64,000 nucleotides of DNA. Origin: Clostridia bacterium (GTDB lineage: Bacteria; Bacillota; Clostridia; Oscillospirales; Acutalibacteraceae). The stretch is from the NCBI GenBank assembly GCA_024404095.1, contig JAKSQO010000006.1, positions 38,575-102,574 of the forward strand, written 5' to 3'. Positions 35,091 through 44,415 of the stretch are shown piece by piece. The notes beneath the pieces are model-generated. The model saw only the letters and a list, made by a program, of their open reading frames with translations. It searched no databases and was not told the origin of the DNA. Position 1 is the stretch's first letter, and the number at the start of each line of letters is the position of its first letter. Position numbers and translations under genes: made by a program.

Positions 35091-36083
35091 TCAGCCTGTC
35101 AATGATAAGGAAATGATACCTGTAAAGATTATACCGATAAATATGTATTGCAGAATCGAAAGCTTTTCTTTTAACAGGAATCTTGAAAGAATAAAGGAAA
35201 TGATAACCGTACCTGCTCCGAGAATCACCGCTGCGATTCCCGAGCCTTCGGACAACGCGAAAAGGTATGTTGCCTGACCGCCCGTTTCAAAAAGAGCGGC
35301 AATGATTTTGTTGCGCTGTCCGCCGATTTTTTTAAGAAATGGTTTCTTAGAAATAATCTTTCCGTCGGCTTTTAATGCCTCATCCTCGGCTGTATCAAAC
35401 AGTCTGACGTGCTTTGCTTTCAGATATATTAGAATTCCGATTGCAACCAACAGAAATGTGAATTCGTAACAGCAGTTCGCTGTATGCTCAAGGTTGTCCT
35501 CGGTTACTCCGAGCAGAACGGACGTTTTCGCGTCATCAGTGTAATATATGTCGAGAAATGTTCCTATTGCATCAAGAAGCATATAGCAGAAGGGCATTGC
35601 AATTGAAATCAGGGCAAGCTTTTTTCCTAATGTTTTTTTTCGGCTTTCCTTTCCCTTTGTGTCAAAAAATCCAACACCGAGAATACCCGCAACTACAATT
35701 ATAATTGCGATTATTGTTTTTAAGCTCAGCTCCTCGTGCATGATTACAGCACATAAAACAGGAACAAAGGCACAGGATGTGTTTTCAATCGGATCTGAAA
35801 TGGATTCTTCAATATACCGCACTCCGTAATATGAGCAGACCATTGAAATAATGTAACACGCCGCAACAGGCAGGTATCGTATAAAGTTGGCAGGCAGGTA
35901 TTTTAAGTTTATATCCTGCGTTAACAGAATAATCAGCGAATACAGACCGAAAAATATTCCGACAAATACCGTTGTTTTAAGGTGTGCGCAGGGTTCGTTG
36001 GATACATTGCCCTTTTTATAGAATATTTCCGCAAATCCCCAACAAACAGTCGAAAAAATCAAAAAAAACCAAAGCAAATTCAA
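35091..36083 (-). CDS. EamA/DMT-superfamily transporter
   Basis: 330 residues with about ten membrane segments in two related halves, the EamA layout. The start NLLWFFLIFSTVCWGFAEIFYKKG and the second-half GSGIAAVILGAGTVIISFI segment are typical of drug/metabolite transporters. A charged loop of about 60 residues (ETGG, KKPFLKKIGGQR) separates the halves. The substrate is unknown. It follows truB by 15 bases on the same strand and ends at a shared terminator. Confidence 0.85.
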   Translation of the reverse strand: MNLLWFFLIFSTVCWGFAEIFYKKGNVSNEPCAHLKTTVFVGIFFGLYSLIILLTQDINLKYLPANFIRYLPVAACYIISMVCSYYGVRYIEESISDPIENTSCAFVPVLCAVIMHEELSLKTIIAIIIVVAGILGVGFFDTKGKESRKKTLGKKLALISIAMPFCYMLLDAIGTFLDIYYTDDAKTSVLLGVTEDNLEHTANCCYEFTFLLVAIGILIYLKAKHVRLFDTAEDEALKADGKIISKKPFLKKIGGQRNKIIAALFETGGQATYLFALSEGSGIAAVILGAGTVIISFILSRFLLKEKLSILQYIFIGIIFTGIISLSLTG

Positions 36084-36098
36084 TTGCCCCCTTTAACG

Positions 36099-36989
36099 TT
36101 AATATACAAGTATTTTCTCAACAGCAAGTATGCCGTTGTCTCTGTCAATTTTGCCCAGTCCGAGAAACCTGTTCTCAGGCGAGTACATTCGGCAGATTCC
36201 GTCATCGGGACAATTTCTGACCCTTGTCAGATCAAGCTCACCGCCGTTTGTGAAGCGTGAGGACTGCTTGTCGCTGATATGAACAGCGGGGTAGCAGGAG
36301 AGCATTTTATCACACGGAGTAATCATTTCCTCAACCGTGCCGTCTGATACCGCTTTTTCAATTTCTTCAAGCGTATGCGTCTGCTCAATCAATATTGAAT
36401 TTGCGCTTGTGCGTCTTAAACTGCTGATAACCGCGCCGCATCCGAGCTTTTTGCCGATATCGTCTGCAAGCGAACGGATATATGTGCCTGCCGAGCAGGA
36501 AACATCAATGATAAATTCACGCTCATTGACAAAGCTGACAATGTCAATGCTGTAAATTGTAACGTCTCGGGCTTCACGCTCAATCTCAATGCCCTGACGT
36601 GCAAGCTTATAAAGCCTTACTCCGTCTTTAGATACGGCGGAATACATCGGCGGAAGCTGTTTGATATTGCCGACAAAGGCTTTAACAGTCTCTTCAATAT
36701 CAGCTTGTGTGACGTTTACATCATTTGTTTCGATTATTTCGCCTGTTGTGTCAAGAGTGTCGGTAACCGTTCCCAGCAGAATCCCTGCACGGTAAGATTT
36801 ATCGTGAACGGGCAGATACTGAGAAAAACGTGTCGCACCGCCGAGCATAATCGGAAGAACACCTGTTGCCATCGGGTCGAGTGTACCGGTATGTCCTGCT
36901 TTTTTTACGCCGAGCACACGTCTCACCTTGTTTACAGCGGTAAATGATGTTATATCCTCGGGCTTATCAAGAAATATGAAACCTGTCAA
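36099..36989 (-). CDS. truB: tRNA pseudouridine(55) synthase TruB
   Basis: 296 residues from a TTG start (36987-36989), ten bases after AAGGA. The frame stays open for 57 more codons upstream, but those are AT-rich and without coding character. Catalytic Asp38 lies in GHTGTLDPMATGVL, and KSYRAGILLGTVTDTLD and the CSAGTYIRSLADDIG motif follow. It makes pseudouridine 55 in the T-loop of tRNAs. It precedes an EamA gene rather than the usual ribF/rpsO neighbours. Confidence 0.93.
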   Translation of the reverse strand: MTGFIFLDKPEDITSFTAVNKVRRVLGVKKAGHTGTLDPMATGVLPIMLGGATRFSQYLPVHDKSYRAGILLGTVTDTLDTTGEIIETNDVNVTQADIEETVKAFVGNIKQLPPMYSAVSKDGVRLYKLARQGIEIEREARDVTIYSIDIVSFVNEREFIIDVSCSAGTYIRSLADDIGKKLGCGAVISSLRRTSANSILIEQTHTLEEIEKAVSDGTVEEMITPCDKMLSCYPAVHISDKQSSRFTNGGELDLTRVRNCPDDGICRMYSPENRFLGLGKIDRDNGILAVEKILVY

Positions 36990-37219
36990 GTCAAGCACAT
37001 CCTTAAACTTGTTACATTTGTATAAAACTAATGCGTTAATTATACATTTATTTACCTTCGATTGCAATATATATTCATTTTTGCAATCAAAAATTATAGA
37101 AATTTGTATATATGATATATTATATTTAAACATATTACACTTTGATATGTTATAGTGCACAAATCACTAACCCCTAATTTGACGTTACCTCCAAATTTTA
37201 TTTATTGCTGTGTTTTTAG

Positions 37220-37248
37220 TTGACTTTAGAAATATAATAAGTTATTAT
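37220..37248 (+). promoter_or_regulatory. Sigma-A promoter for the sigma-factor gene
   Basis: TTGACT (37220-37225), 17-base spacer, TATTAT (37243-37248), 31 bases before the ATG at 37280. Confidence 0.6.
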
Positions 37249-37279
37249 GTAATCGTATCTTAATCCTGTGAGGTGTCCC

Positions 37280-37846
37280 ATGAGCAAAATTTCTTTAGAA
37301 AATCTTGTTCAGAGGGCTCGCAGCGGCGATAAAGCGGCGATGAATGAAATTGTCGCTCAACTTGCACCTGTTGTTGAAATAATCGCTTCCAAAAATGTCG
37401 GACATTGTTCGCTTACAAGGAGCGATCTGATACAGGAGGGCATGATAGGCCTGCTGGGTGCTGTATACGGATACAGCAGTCAGGGCGGTGCGGGTTTCAG
37501 AACCTATGCATCCGTCTGCATCTCAAACGGTATCAGCAAAGCTGTCGAAAAGCAATCTGCCAGAAAGCATATACCGTTAAACACGTATGTGCCAATTGAC
37601 GAGGTTGACGAAGCAACTGACGTCAGTACCGATCCCCAGGCTATTCTGAATATGCAGGTTGGTATTGCGGAGCTTTCAGAGCTGATTCATTCCGAGCTTA
37701 CAGAGCTTGAACGTGAAACACTCCGACTCCATACCGCCGGTCAGGATAATTCCTCGATAGCCGAAGCACTCGGTGTCGGTGAGAAGTCGGTTGACAATGC
37801 ATTGCAGAGGGCAAGGAGAAAACTCAGGGAAAAATGGATACCGTAA
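37280..37846 (+). CDS. Sigma-70 family RNA polymerase sigma factor (SigH-like)
   Basis: 188 residues from the ATG behind GAGGTG; a GTG four codons upstream overlaps that site. Region 2 is visible as SDLIQEGMIGLLGAVYGY and FRTYASVCISNGI, and region 4 as ELERETLRLH and IAEALGVGEKSVDNALQRAR. The form is that of SigH-like factors, which switch on early sporulation genes in Clostridia, but sequence alone does not fix the regulon. The zinc-ribbon gene follows after 54 bases and may be co-transcribed. Confidence 0.85.
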   Translation: MSKISLENLVQRARSGDKAAMNEIVAQLAPVVEIIASKNVGHCSLTRSDLIQEGMIGLLGAVYGYSSQGGAGFRTYASVCISNGISKAVEKQSARKHIPLNTYVPIDEVDEATDVSTDPQAILNMQVGIAELSELIHSELTELERETLRLHTAGQDNSSIAEALGVGEKSVDNALQRARRKLREKWIP

Positions 37847-37900
37847 AAGATGCGTAAAGCAGAGCTCTTACGCAGAAAAAATTATAGCGAGGTAAAAATC

Positions 37901-38179
37901 ATGTACGAAGACAAGACATTAATTTGCAAGGATTGCGGAGAAGAATTCATTTTCTCAGCAGGTGAGCAGGAGTTCTACGCAGAAAAAGGTTTCGTTAACG
38001 AGCCTCAGCGCTGCAAGAAGTGCCGTGATGCAAGAAAGAACGCTGTTCGTGGCGAGCGTGAGATGTTTGACGCAACATGCGCAAACTGCGGCGGTGCAGC
38101 AAAGGTTCCTTTCCGTCCCAGAGAGGATCGTCCTGTATATTGCAGCGAGTGCTTTGCAAAGATGAAGGAAGAGGCATAA
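37901..38179 (+). CDS. Small double zinc-ribbon protein
   Basis: 92 residues. The ATG at 37901 follows GAGGT; the open frame upstream has no ribosome site. The first ribbon has CKDCGEEF and CKKCRDARK, and the second has CANCGGAAKVPF and YCSECF. This matches the probable zinc-ribbon family (zf-trcl) widespread in Firmicutes, whose job is unknown; the second half resembles small RNA-binding ribbons. It is probably co-transcribed with the SigH-like gene and ends at a strong terminator. Confidence 0.8.
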   Translation: MYEDKTLICKDCGEEFIFSAGEQEFYAEKGFVNEPQRCKKCRDARKNAVRGEREMFDATCANCGGAAKVPFRPREDRPVYCSECFAKMKEEA

Positions 38180-38200
38180 TTACATATTGATTATTGTCAC

Positions 38201-38233
38201 ACGGCTGTCAGAAATGACAGCCGTTTTCCTTTT
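38201..38233 (+). terminator. Intrinsic terminator after the zinc-ribbon gene
   Basis: ACGGCTGTCA, GAAA tetraloop, TGACAGCCGT (38201-38224), then TTTCCTTTT. Confidence 0.85.
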
Positions 38234-38284
38234 GCTTAATTTCCTTTTATCATTCTGAGCAAAGCTTCACTCTTAACTGAAAAA

Positions 38285-38313
38285 GGACATCCGGAAGACG
38301 TTTCCGAATGTCC
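38285..38313 (-). terminator. Terminator after the CPBP gene
   Basis: GGACATCCGGAA (38285-38296) pairs with TTCCGAATGTCC (38302-38313) with one mismatch; TTTTT follows on the minus strand. Confidence 0.7.
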
Positions 38314-38368
38314 TGAAAAAATGAATTTTTGGCTTGGATATAATACAACTGCACGCTTGTTTTTAGGT

Positions 38369-40189
38369 TTATATAAGGTCATTGCTGTCGGAGTCATCAA
38401 GTTTTCCGAGCTCACGAAGCTTTTCCATAAAGCTCTGCTTGCTTTTTTCTTTTTTCTCTTCAACGGTCTTCTGATATTCGTCATAGAAGTTCTCCGTTGA
38501 AACATCATTCATTGATACAACCTCATCATCTCTTGAATAATGGTGATGATGACTGCTGCTGTGATGGTGATGATGGTGGTGTTCGGATGAATCCGAGCGG
38601 TATTTCATCTCTTCTCTGCGCTGGAAATCCTTTAGGAAGCTGTCAGCGTTGAATCCTTCGCTGATATCATCAGTATTTGCACTTTCATGTGTTGGCGCAG
38701 GTCTGCTTCTGTATCGGTGAGACGGCTTTGACATATCCTCGCTGAAGTTTTTGAGGAATGTATCAATGTCGTTCTCCTCAAAGCTGATAGCCTTGCCCTC
38801 GTTTGCCTTGTCAAGCTCTTCAGCTGAAAGACGTCCGTCACGGGCGATAGTATCGTGAGGATGGGGATGCTTCGGCATCTTTCTTTCAAGGCTGAGCGAA
38901 TCGGAGAATTCAGCTGTTTTCTTTGAAATATCATCCGTTGAAAAGCTTTCGATTTCTCTGCCGCCTGTGGAGTGCGAGCTGTGATGATGGTGGTGATGGT
39001 GAGTTCTGTTGAGATTGTCAGAAAGGTATTTATCGGCAGCTTTTGAAGCGTCAGCGGTTGAAACATTTTCAAATAAGCTTTCATTATGAGCTGAGTTTGT
39101 TTCGTTTCGCTTTTGATTGTATTCAGCTTTCTTTTTATAGTATTCCTCTGAGTGATGGTGATGATGTTTGTGGTGCTTTGAGTTTGTTTCCTCAACGATT
39201 GATTTATACTGGTCGGGGCTTATCTCGTTAATTTCCTTGATTTTTTCGTCAACGATATTATTTTTTTCACGTTCCTTACGGGCTTCTTCATGTGCTTTTT
39301 TCTTTGCTTTTGATTCTTCCTTTTCCTTTGCTCTCTTTTCTTCAAGCTTTTTCATATTTTTCTTATAGTAAATAAGAGCAAGAGCAAATGAAAGAACCTG
39401 AATCGCAAGCATATGTGTCATAAATGACCATGTTACATATCTGTCAGTGATATAAATGCTGTTGGAAAGGAAAACAAACAGAAAATGGTCAACGAGCGCA
39501 ATATTTGTTGAACCGCTGACTCGTGTCAGAAGACCCCATTTGATACCTGCAAGAGTCTCGTGGATTATATAGAAGAAAATGATGAAAATAATAAGGCTTG
39601 AAGTTGCTTCGTCATAATATCCCATTGCCCAGTTTCTCAGAAGCATGGGGATTGTCATGAACATATACAGCACCGCTTGCAGAATATTTGCGGTTTTAAA
39701 ATCAAGAACCTTTTTCAGTTTTTTGAGAATATATCCGCGGAATGCGAATTCCTTGAAAGCAGCCTGAACAAAGCTTGTAAAAATGTATATCAGTATTGCG
39801 GCGGCAGGAGTAAGATTAGCAATGTCACGGACAAAGCTCATGCTCGGAGGTGAGAATTTAAGGTCAAGAGCGGTGATATCGGTAATGCCGAAGTAAATTG
39901 CTTCACCGACCATGACAAGAAACAGGGGAATAACGGTGAACAGCGTACCGTAAACACCGCCCGCTATCAGTTTTTTCTTTTTGGTGCTGATTCCAAGCGT
40001 TTTGATAGAGTCCTTGGTTATCCAGATGTATCCGAAAAGAACAAGAAGACCTGCAACTCGTGAATAAAAAGCATCACCGAGCACAGAACGGTCGGACATG
40101 ATAAAGAACGCGTCAAGACAGTACAGAACTAATATAACAAGATACATTGTTATTGTATCGGGAATGGTTCTTCCTTTTGGGTTACTCAT
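38369..40189 (-). CDS. CPBP-family membrane protein with His-rich tail
   Basis: 606 residues from the ATG behind GGGAG (six codons into the open frame). Residues 1-290 hold about eight membrane segments and a CPBP/Abi-type domain with KEFAFRGYILKKL. The family normally has two Glu (EExxxR), but the first is Lys here, so proteolysis is doubtful. Residues from 290 on are a charged cytoplasmic tail with three His clusters (for example seven and more His in short runs), which could bind zinc or nickel. Single gene, function unknown. Confidence 0.75.
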   Translation of the reverse strand: MSNPKGRTIPDTITMYLVILVLYCLDAFFIMSDRSVLGDAFYSRVAGLLVLFGYIWITKDSIKTLGISTKKKKLIAGGVYGTLFTVIPLFLVMVGEAIYFGITDITALDLKFSPPSMSFVRDIANLTPAAAILIYIFTSFVQAAFKEFAFRGYILKKLKKVLDFKTANILQAVLYMFMTIPMLLRNWAMGYYDEATSSLIIFIIFFYIIHETLAGIKWGLLTRVSGSTNIALVDHFLFVFLSNSIYITDRYVTWSFMTHMLAIQVLSFALALIYYKKNMKKLEEKRAKEKEESKAKKKAHEEARKEREKNNIVDEKIKEINEISPDQYKSIVEETNSKHHKHHHHHSEEYYKKKAEYNQKRNETNSAHNESLFENVSTADASKAADKYLSDNLNRTHHHHHHHSSHSTGGREIESFSTDDISKKTAEFSDSLSLERKMPKHPHPHDTIARDGRLSAEELDKANEGKAISFEENDIDTFLKNFSEDMSKPSHRYRSRPAPTHESANTDDISEGFNADSFLKDFQRREEMKYRSDSSEHHHHHHHSSSHHHHYSRDDEVVSMNDVSTENFYDEYQKTVEEKKEKSKQSFMEKLRELGKLDDSDSNDLI

Positions 40190-40238
40190 TTCTTCAGCTC
40201 CCTTCAAGCATTATTTCATTATAGCACTATTTTGAGCT

Positions 40239-41300
40239 TTAATCAACTGTGCAATAGAAATTTGATTCCCACGCAGGGATATAAGGATGGTGGCAGAAAT
40301 GAAAACGGTATCCGCTGTAAATTTCGTTTATTTTCAGCGGCAGGGCATACATATCGCTGTTGCGGTGATATGCGCAGACATAGAGCTTAGGGAGGAATTT
40401 AGTGATAGTGCCTTTTGCGCCGTCAAGCGCCTTTTCCTCACTGCCCTCAATATCCATTTTCAGCACGGTAATTTCTTCACCGTTAAGGATGTTGTCAACG
40501 CTGTCAGCCTGAACCTCAACAGCTCCGGACTTTGACAGCTTTGAGTTTCTGCCTTTTTTCTTTTCAAAGTGCAGAATCTCTTTCTTATCCCATGCGGCAA
40601 GATTATAAGTCGTGATATTTTTTGTTTCATTTGTGTTGTTTACTAATTTCTGATAGTTTTTTGCATCAGCTTCAACGGCAATGATTTTTCTGTATGAGCT
40701 TACCGCATCGAGAAATTCTCTGACGGTATCGCCGTCATAAGCACCTAGGTCCATAAAAATCTCGCTGTCATTGAGGTGAAGATATTCGGAATATATTTCA
40801 TTTTTTTCTTTCTGACAGCCGAAAAGATAGTTGACCTTTCCACTGACCTTGAAGTTGAGAATATCAATATAACTTTTTCTTGAAAAATCATCAGCTAAAA
40901 GTGAGTAAGCTCTGTCAAACTCCTCATCATGCTCAATGATAAACTCACGTGTAAAAACACCGTCGTCAACAATCGGCACATTCGGTGCATAGAGCGTATG
41001 TTCCTCAGACATAGCTTTTACTTTTTTTAGTGTAGCTTCATCGTGAACCGCAAAGCACATTACAATAACGAAATCATCGTACCTTTCGCAGACCTCGGAA
41101 TATTTCATAACACGGTAACCTCGGAACGAGTGACCTCGGACAAATTCGTCGCTTGCGAAAATACCGTCAGGCTTCAATCCGATTTCAGCCATTTTATCTA
41201 TTATCATATCGGCACCGTTGCCCATTCCGTAAAGGATAATCGGAAGCTCGCTTTCGCTCAGCGCGTCCCATACATTTTTTTCGGTAATTTTTTCTATCAT
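40239..41300 (-). CDS. FkbM-family methyltransferase
   Basis: 353 residues, soluble. An N-terminal part (1-130) contains GMGNGADMIIDKMAEIG, which looks like a nucleotide- or sugar-binding Rossmann stretch. The methyltransferase part has MDLGAYDGDTVREF and IAVEADAKNYQ for SAM, then VLKMDIEGSEEKAL, the FkbM hallmark. The family usually O-methylates sugars of glycans or natural products. AGGAAG precedes the ATG. No cluster partners are adjacent. Confidence 0.85.
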   Translation of the reverse strand: MIEKITEKNVWDALSESELPIILYGMGNGADMIIDKMAEIGLKPDGIFASDEFVRGHSFRGYRVMKYSEVCERYDDFVIVMCFAVHDEATLKKVKAMSEEHTLYAPNVPIVDDGVFTREFIIEHDEEFDRAYSLLADDFSRKSYIDILNFKVSGKVNYLFGCQKEKNEIYSEYLHLNDSEIFMDLGAYDGDTVREFLDAVSSYRKIIAVEADAKNYQKLVNNTNETKNITTYNLAAWDKKEILHFEKKKGRNSKLSKSGAVEVQADSVDNILNGEEITVLKMDIEGSEEKALDGAKGTITKFLPKLYVCAYHRNSDMYALPLKINEIYSGYRFHFCHHPYIPAWESNFYCTVD

Positions 41301-41376
41301 TTTTGTTACTTCCTATTGTTAATGACTACCGCATTATGATATACTAAAACAAAAAAATAATCAAGGCTGTGATTAA

Positions 41377-43563
41377 ATGAAATACGATTTTACAGGATTC
41401 TATATTGTCGCAACGGGTGAAACTGAGAAAAAAGCCGCCTCGATTTTTGCTGACGAAATAAAAAAGAGAACAGGAACCGCTCCTGAAATAGTAACTCAGA
41501 AGAAGGACGGATGCTTTGTCCGTATGGTAATCGGCGAAAAAGGGGAGAGTGAGGACTATTCTGTTGTTCACTCTGACAGCGCAATTACAATAACCGCCTG
41601 CCGTCTGCGTGCGCTTATTTTCGGCGCAGGACTTTTTATACGTAAGAGTGAAATAAAGGACGGCAGAATAATTCTTACAAAAAATCTGACAGGAAAATAC
41701 TCTCCGTATATGAAGGAGCGCGGACATCAGCTCAGCTATACAGATATGAATAATACATATGATGCGTGGTCAAAGGAGCAGTACAGACAGTATTTTATTG
41801 ACCTGATGTTATTCGGAAATAATACATTTGAAAGCGACTCAGGCGGTAAAGGTGAAGAGAATAAGCTGATGAAATATACAAGGCATGAGGCTATGCTTCT
41901 GAATTCGATTACGTGTGATGAGCTTGATCTTGATTTTTCCGTCTGGCATCCGCTTTCAAAGAAAAAAACACACGAGGAAACACTCGAAGAGGTCAAAGCT
42001 TCATATGGCGGCTTATGCAGGATGAATGTTCTTTTTCCTCCCGGCGGTGACCCCGGTGACCTTCAGGCGGAAGATTTTATTGACAGATGTGTTCTGATGA
42101 AAAGGGAAGCACAGAAGATGTTTCCCGAAGTCAAGATGTTCCCGTCTGCTCAGGCACCGCATTGCTATCCCGATTGGGGTGAACGTTTTGTCAGCAAGAT
42201 GAACGAGCTTCCCGAGGAGATAGATGCTGTTATTTACGGTCCTAACCACGCAATGCCGATTGATGAGCTTCGCCGCCGTATTGACAAGCGTTATCCGTTC
42301 AGATTTTATCCCGATATCACGCACAATGTCCGTTGTGAGGTGCCTGTGCATTTTCAGCAGGATGACTGGCATTATGCACTTGCCGCAACTCTCAGCCGTG
42401 AGTCCGTAAATCCCCGACCGACCGAGTACAGACTGCTTCACAGGATGACAAGACAGTATGTTCAGGGCAGCGTAAGCTACTCTGAGGGCGTTAACGATGA
42501 CCTCAATAAGTTCGTTTGGAGTGCTATGGATTTTGATCCCGAGTGCGATTTACGAGAGAGCATAAGAGATTACACACGTGCGTTTTTCTGCGGTGTGGAT
42601 GTTGAAAAATTTACGGATATGATATTTGCTCTCGAGAAGAACTGGATAGGCGATCCTGCGGAAAACCCGTCAATAGATGTCACATTCAACTCTTTTGTTG
42701 AGCTTGAAAAGGAGCATCCCGAGCTTAAAGAAAACTGGAGATTCCAGCTTCATCTGTTCAGAGCATACTGCGACAAAATTGTTCGCGACAGACGTATCTT
42801 TGAACTCGGTCTTATTGATGAAGCAAAGCAGTACGTTGCGGTCGGCGATGTAAACGGAGCTGTTAAAGCTCTTGAAACTGATTTTGACGGTGAGTATAAA
42901 GCGAAGCGTGCAAAGCTGTTCGAGCTTGCACAGAAGCTGTTTGAACTTATCGGTATTCAGCTTGATGTTGAGCATTTCGGAGGCATGGCATGGGAGAGAG
43001 GCTGCACTCTCGATACAATCGACAATCCTGTTACCGACAGAAAATGGCTTCTTGACAGAATAAAAAATGACCCTGCAAATGCTGAGGATTACTTCAACAG
43101 AAACAGGGTAGATAAAGATGAATATTATTTCTCCTTTGCCGAGCACGGATTTGAGGTCTGCGGCAAGCAGGAAGGAGAGTATTATATGGATTTTCAGGGC
43201 GACGATAATTTCAATGCCGAGCTTCCGATGTGCATGACAAAGGTATTTGACCATTTTAATTTCAAAACCTCGGTTGCGGGTCTTACAGGCGGAGATTATA
43301 AGCTCAGAATTACATATAAAGACAGACCGAATGATAAAATTATTCATCATAAGGTTGCTATTAACGGCAATGTTATTCACGACGGCGGACAGTTCGGCGG
43401 CGTGCGTGATGAGGAGTTTGAAAAGAAATTCCTTGCGGACGGATATCAGAGTATTGTTTATGATATTCCTGCCGAGTTCATAGATAACGGCTGTGCCGTG
43501 CTTGAAATTACAGAACCGCTTGACGGATTTGAAATAAGCGAATTCTGGTTCACCAAGGCATAA
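41377..43563 (+). CDS. Putative glycoside hydrolase, unassigned (GH67/GH20-like N-terminal domain)
   Basis: 728 residues without signal peptide. Residues 1-105 have the alpha/beta pattern seen in front of GH20, GH67 and GH84 barrels (FADEIKKRTGTAPEIV). The middle looks like a TIM barrel with YMKERGHQLSY, FGNNTFESDSG, a PPGGDPGD loop and YPDITHNVRCEVPVHFQQDDW. A helical region and a C-terminal beta-domain (from about 610) follow. I cannot assign the catalytic residues or a CAZy family. Monocistronic with a promoter-like TTGTTA/TATACT just upstream. A cytoplasmic role on imported oligosaccharides is likely. Confidence 0.65.
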   Translation: MKYDFTGFYIVATGETEKKAASIFADEIKKRTGTAPEIVTQKKDGCFVRMVIGEKGESEDYSVVHSDSAITITACRLRALIFGAGLFIRKSEIKDGRIILTKNLTGKYSPYMKERGHQLSYTDMNNTYDAWSKEQYRQYFIDLMLFGNNTFESDSGGKGEENKLMKYTRHEAMLLNSITCDELDLDFSVWHPLSKKKTHEETLEEVKASYGGLCRMNVLFPPGGDPGDLQAEDFIDRCVLMKREAQKMFPEVKMFPSAQAPHCYPDWGERFVSKMNELPEEIDAVIYGPNHAMPIDELRRRIDKRYPFRFYPDITHNVRCEVPVHFQQDDWHYALAATLSRESVNPRPTEYRLLHRMTRQYVQGSVSYSEGVNDDLNKFVWSAMDFDPECDLRESIRDYTRAFFCGVDVEKFTDMIFALEKNWIGDPAENPSIDVTFNSFVELEKEHPELKENWRFQLHLFRAYCDKIVRDRRIFELGLIDEAKQYVAVGDVNGAVKALETDFDGEYKAKRAKLFELAQKLFELIGIQLDVEHFGGMAWERGCTLDTIDNPVTDRKWLLDRIKNDPANAEDYFNRNRVDKDEYYFSFAEHGFEVCGKQEGEYYMDFQGDDNFNAELPMCMTKVFDHFNFKTSVAGLTGGDYKLRITYKDRPNDKIIHHKVAINGNVIHDGGQFGGVRDEEFEKKFLADGYQSIVYDIPAEFIDNGCAVLEITEPLDGFEISEFWFTKA

Positions 43564-43567
43564 ATTA

Positions 43568-43598
43568 AAAAGTCAGGGCTTAACGGCTCTGACTTTTT
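43568..43598. terminator. Shared terminator of two convergent genes
   Basis: AGTCAGGGC and GCTCTGACT pair, followed by TTTT. The hairpin contains the stop codon of the HTH regulator gene on the minus strand. Confidence 0.6.
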
Positions 43599-44221
43599 CT
43601 ATTCTTAATTATAAAATGAACAAAAATAAATACGATTACACAGATTATCTGAAGCATTGCACAGCAGATGAAAATATACTTGAAGTTATGAAGCTCGGTG
43701 AAAAGCCGCACAAGTGAATATGCCGTGCCGCCAACCGACCATATAAGGCACGAAAGGCAGGTGAACTGTGCCGGACGCGACCACCATATGAATGAAAAAA
43801 CAACAAGCTCAATGAACATTGCTGTCAGCGCAATCAGATAAACATAGGGCGCATACGGGGTGGTGACGGGGAAAAGCTTCAGAACAAGGAACAGTACGGA
43901 TGCAATAAAGAAAACTGTAACCGATGTGATAATCGGAACAAACAGAGCAACGGGACGTGTCTTTTTTTTCGGCTTGTCGCTGCTTTCTGTTTCAGTGGTT
44001 TCATCCTTACCGAACAGGTAGGACGGGGAGACGTTGAGTAATTCGGCAATTTTCAGTACGGTGTAGGTATCGGGTACGCTTTCACCGCGCTCCCATTTTG
44101 AAACCGCCTTGTCGGTATAATTTAGCTTTTCGGCAAGCTTGAGCTGAGTATAGCCTTTCTGCTTTCTTGCTTCGGAAATTTTTTCTCCGAATTGCTTTTT
44201 GAATTGCTCTTCACTTTCCAT
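43580..44221 (-). CDS. HTH regulator with membrane-spanning C-terminal domain
   Basis: 213 residues from the ATG behind AAAGGCGG. An XRE-type helix-turn-helix covers about residues 10-65 (ARKQKGYTQLKLAEKLNYTDKAVSKWERG). After a polar linker four membrane segments fill residues 95-205. Such fusions may sense membrane state, but the signal is unknown. It diverges from the cobalamin/radical SAM operon, and an inverted repeat overlaps that promoter, so it is a candidate regulator of it. Confidence 0.88.
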   Translation of the reverse strand: MESEEQFKKQFGEKISEARKQKGYTQLKLAEKLNYTDKAVSKWERGESVPDTYTVLKIAELLNVSPSYLFGKDETTETESSDKPKKKTRPVALFVPIITSVTVFFIASVLFLVLKLFPVTTPYAPYVYLIALTAMFIELVVFSFIWWSRPAQFTCLSCLIWSVGGTAYSLVRLFTELHNFKYIFICCAMLQIICVIVFIFVHFIIKNRKSQSR

Positions 44222-44339
44222 ATTCTCACCGCCTTTGCTGATTGATAGAGATTTTAACACTTTTCAGGTAATTTTACAATATTTAATTTGTTAATTTACT
44301 GTAAATGTCGCAAAAAAATACATTTAAGTCAATTTATGT

Positions 44340-44368
44340 TTGACTTACAAATGTATATATTATATAAT
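44340..44368 (+). promoter_or_regulatory. Sigma-A promoter of the radical SAM-PfkB operon with overlapping inverted repeat
   Basis: TTGACT (44340-44345), 17-base spacer, TATAAT (44363-44368). Imperfect inverted repeat ATACATTTAAGTCAA (44318-44332) and TTGACTTACAAATGTAT (44340-44356) covers the -35 box. Confidence 0.65.
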
Positions 44369-44415
44369 ATTATGAAAACTTTTGTTTACTTATTCAAGAA
44401 AAGGAAATGACTGAA

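Noticed and set aside
36990..37160. 57-codon extension of TruB
   Set aside because: AT-rich, low-complexity and not part of the family; a TTG with Shine-Dalgarno gives the normal length.
38530..39190. Tandem DNA repeats of GTGATGATG type
   Set aside because: They are His-codon runs in the CPBP protein, not a DNA element.
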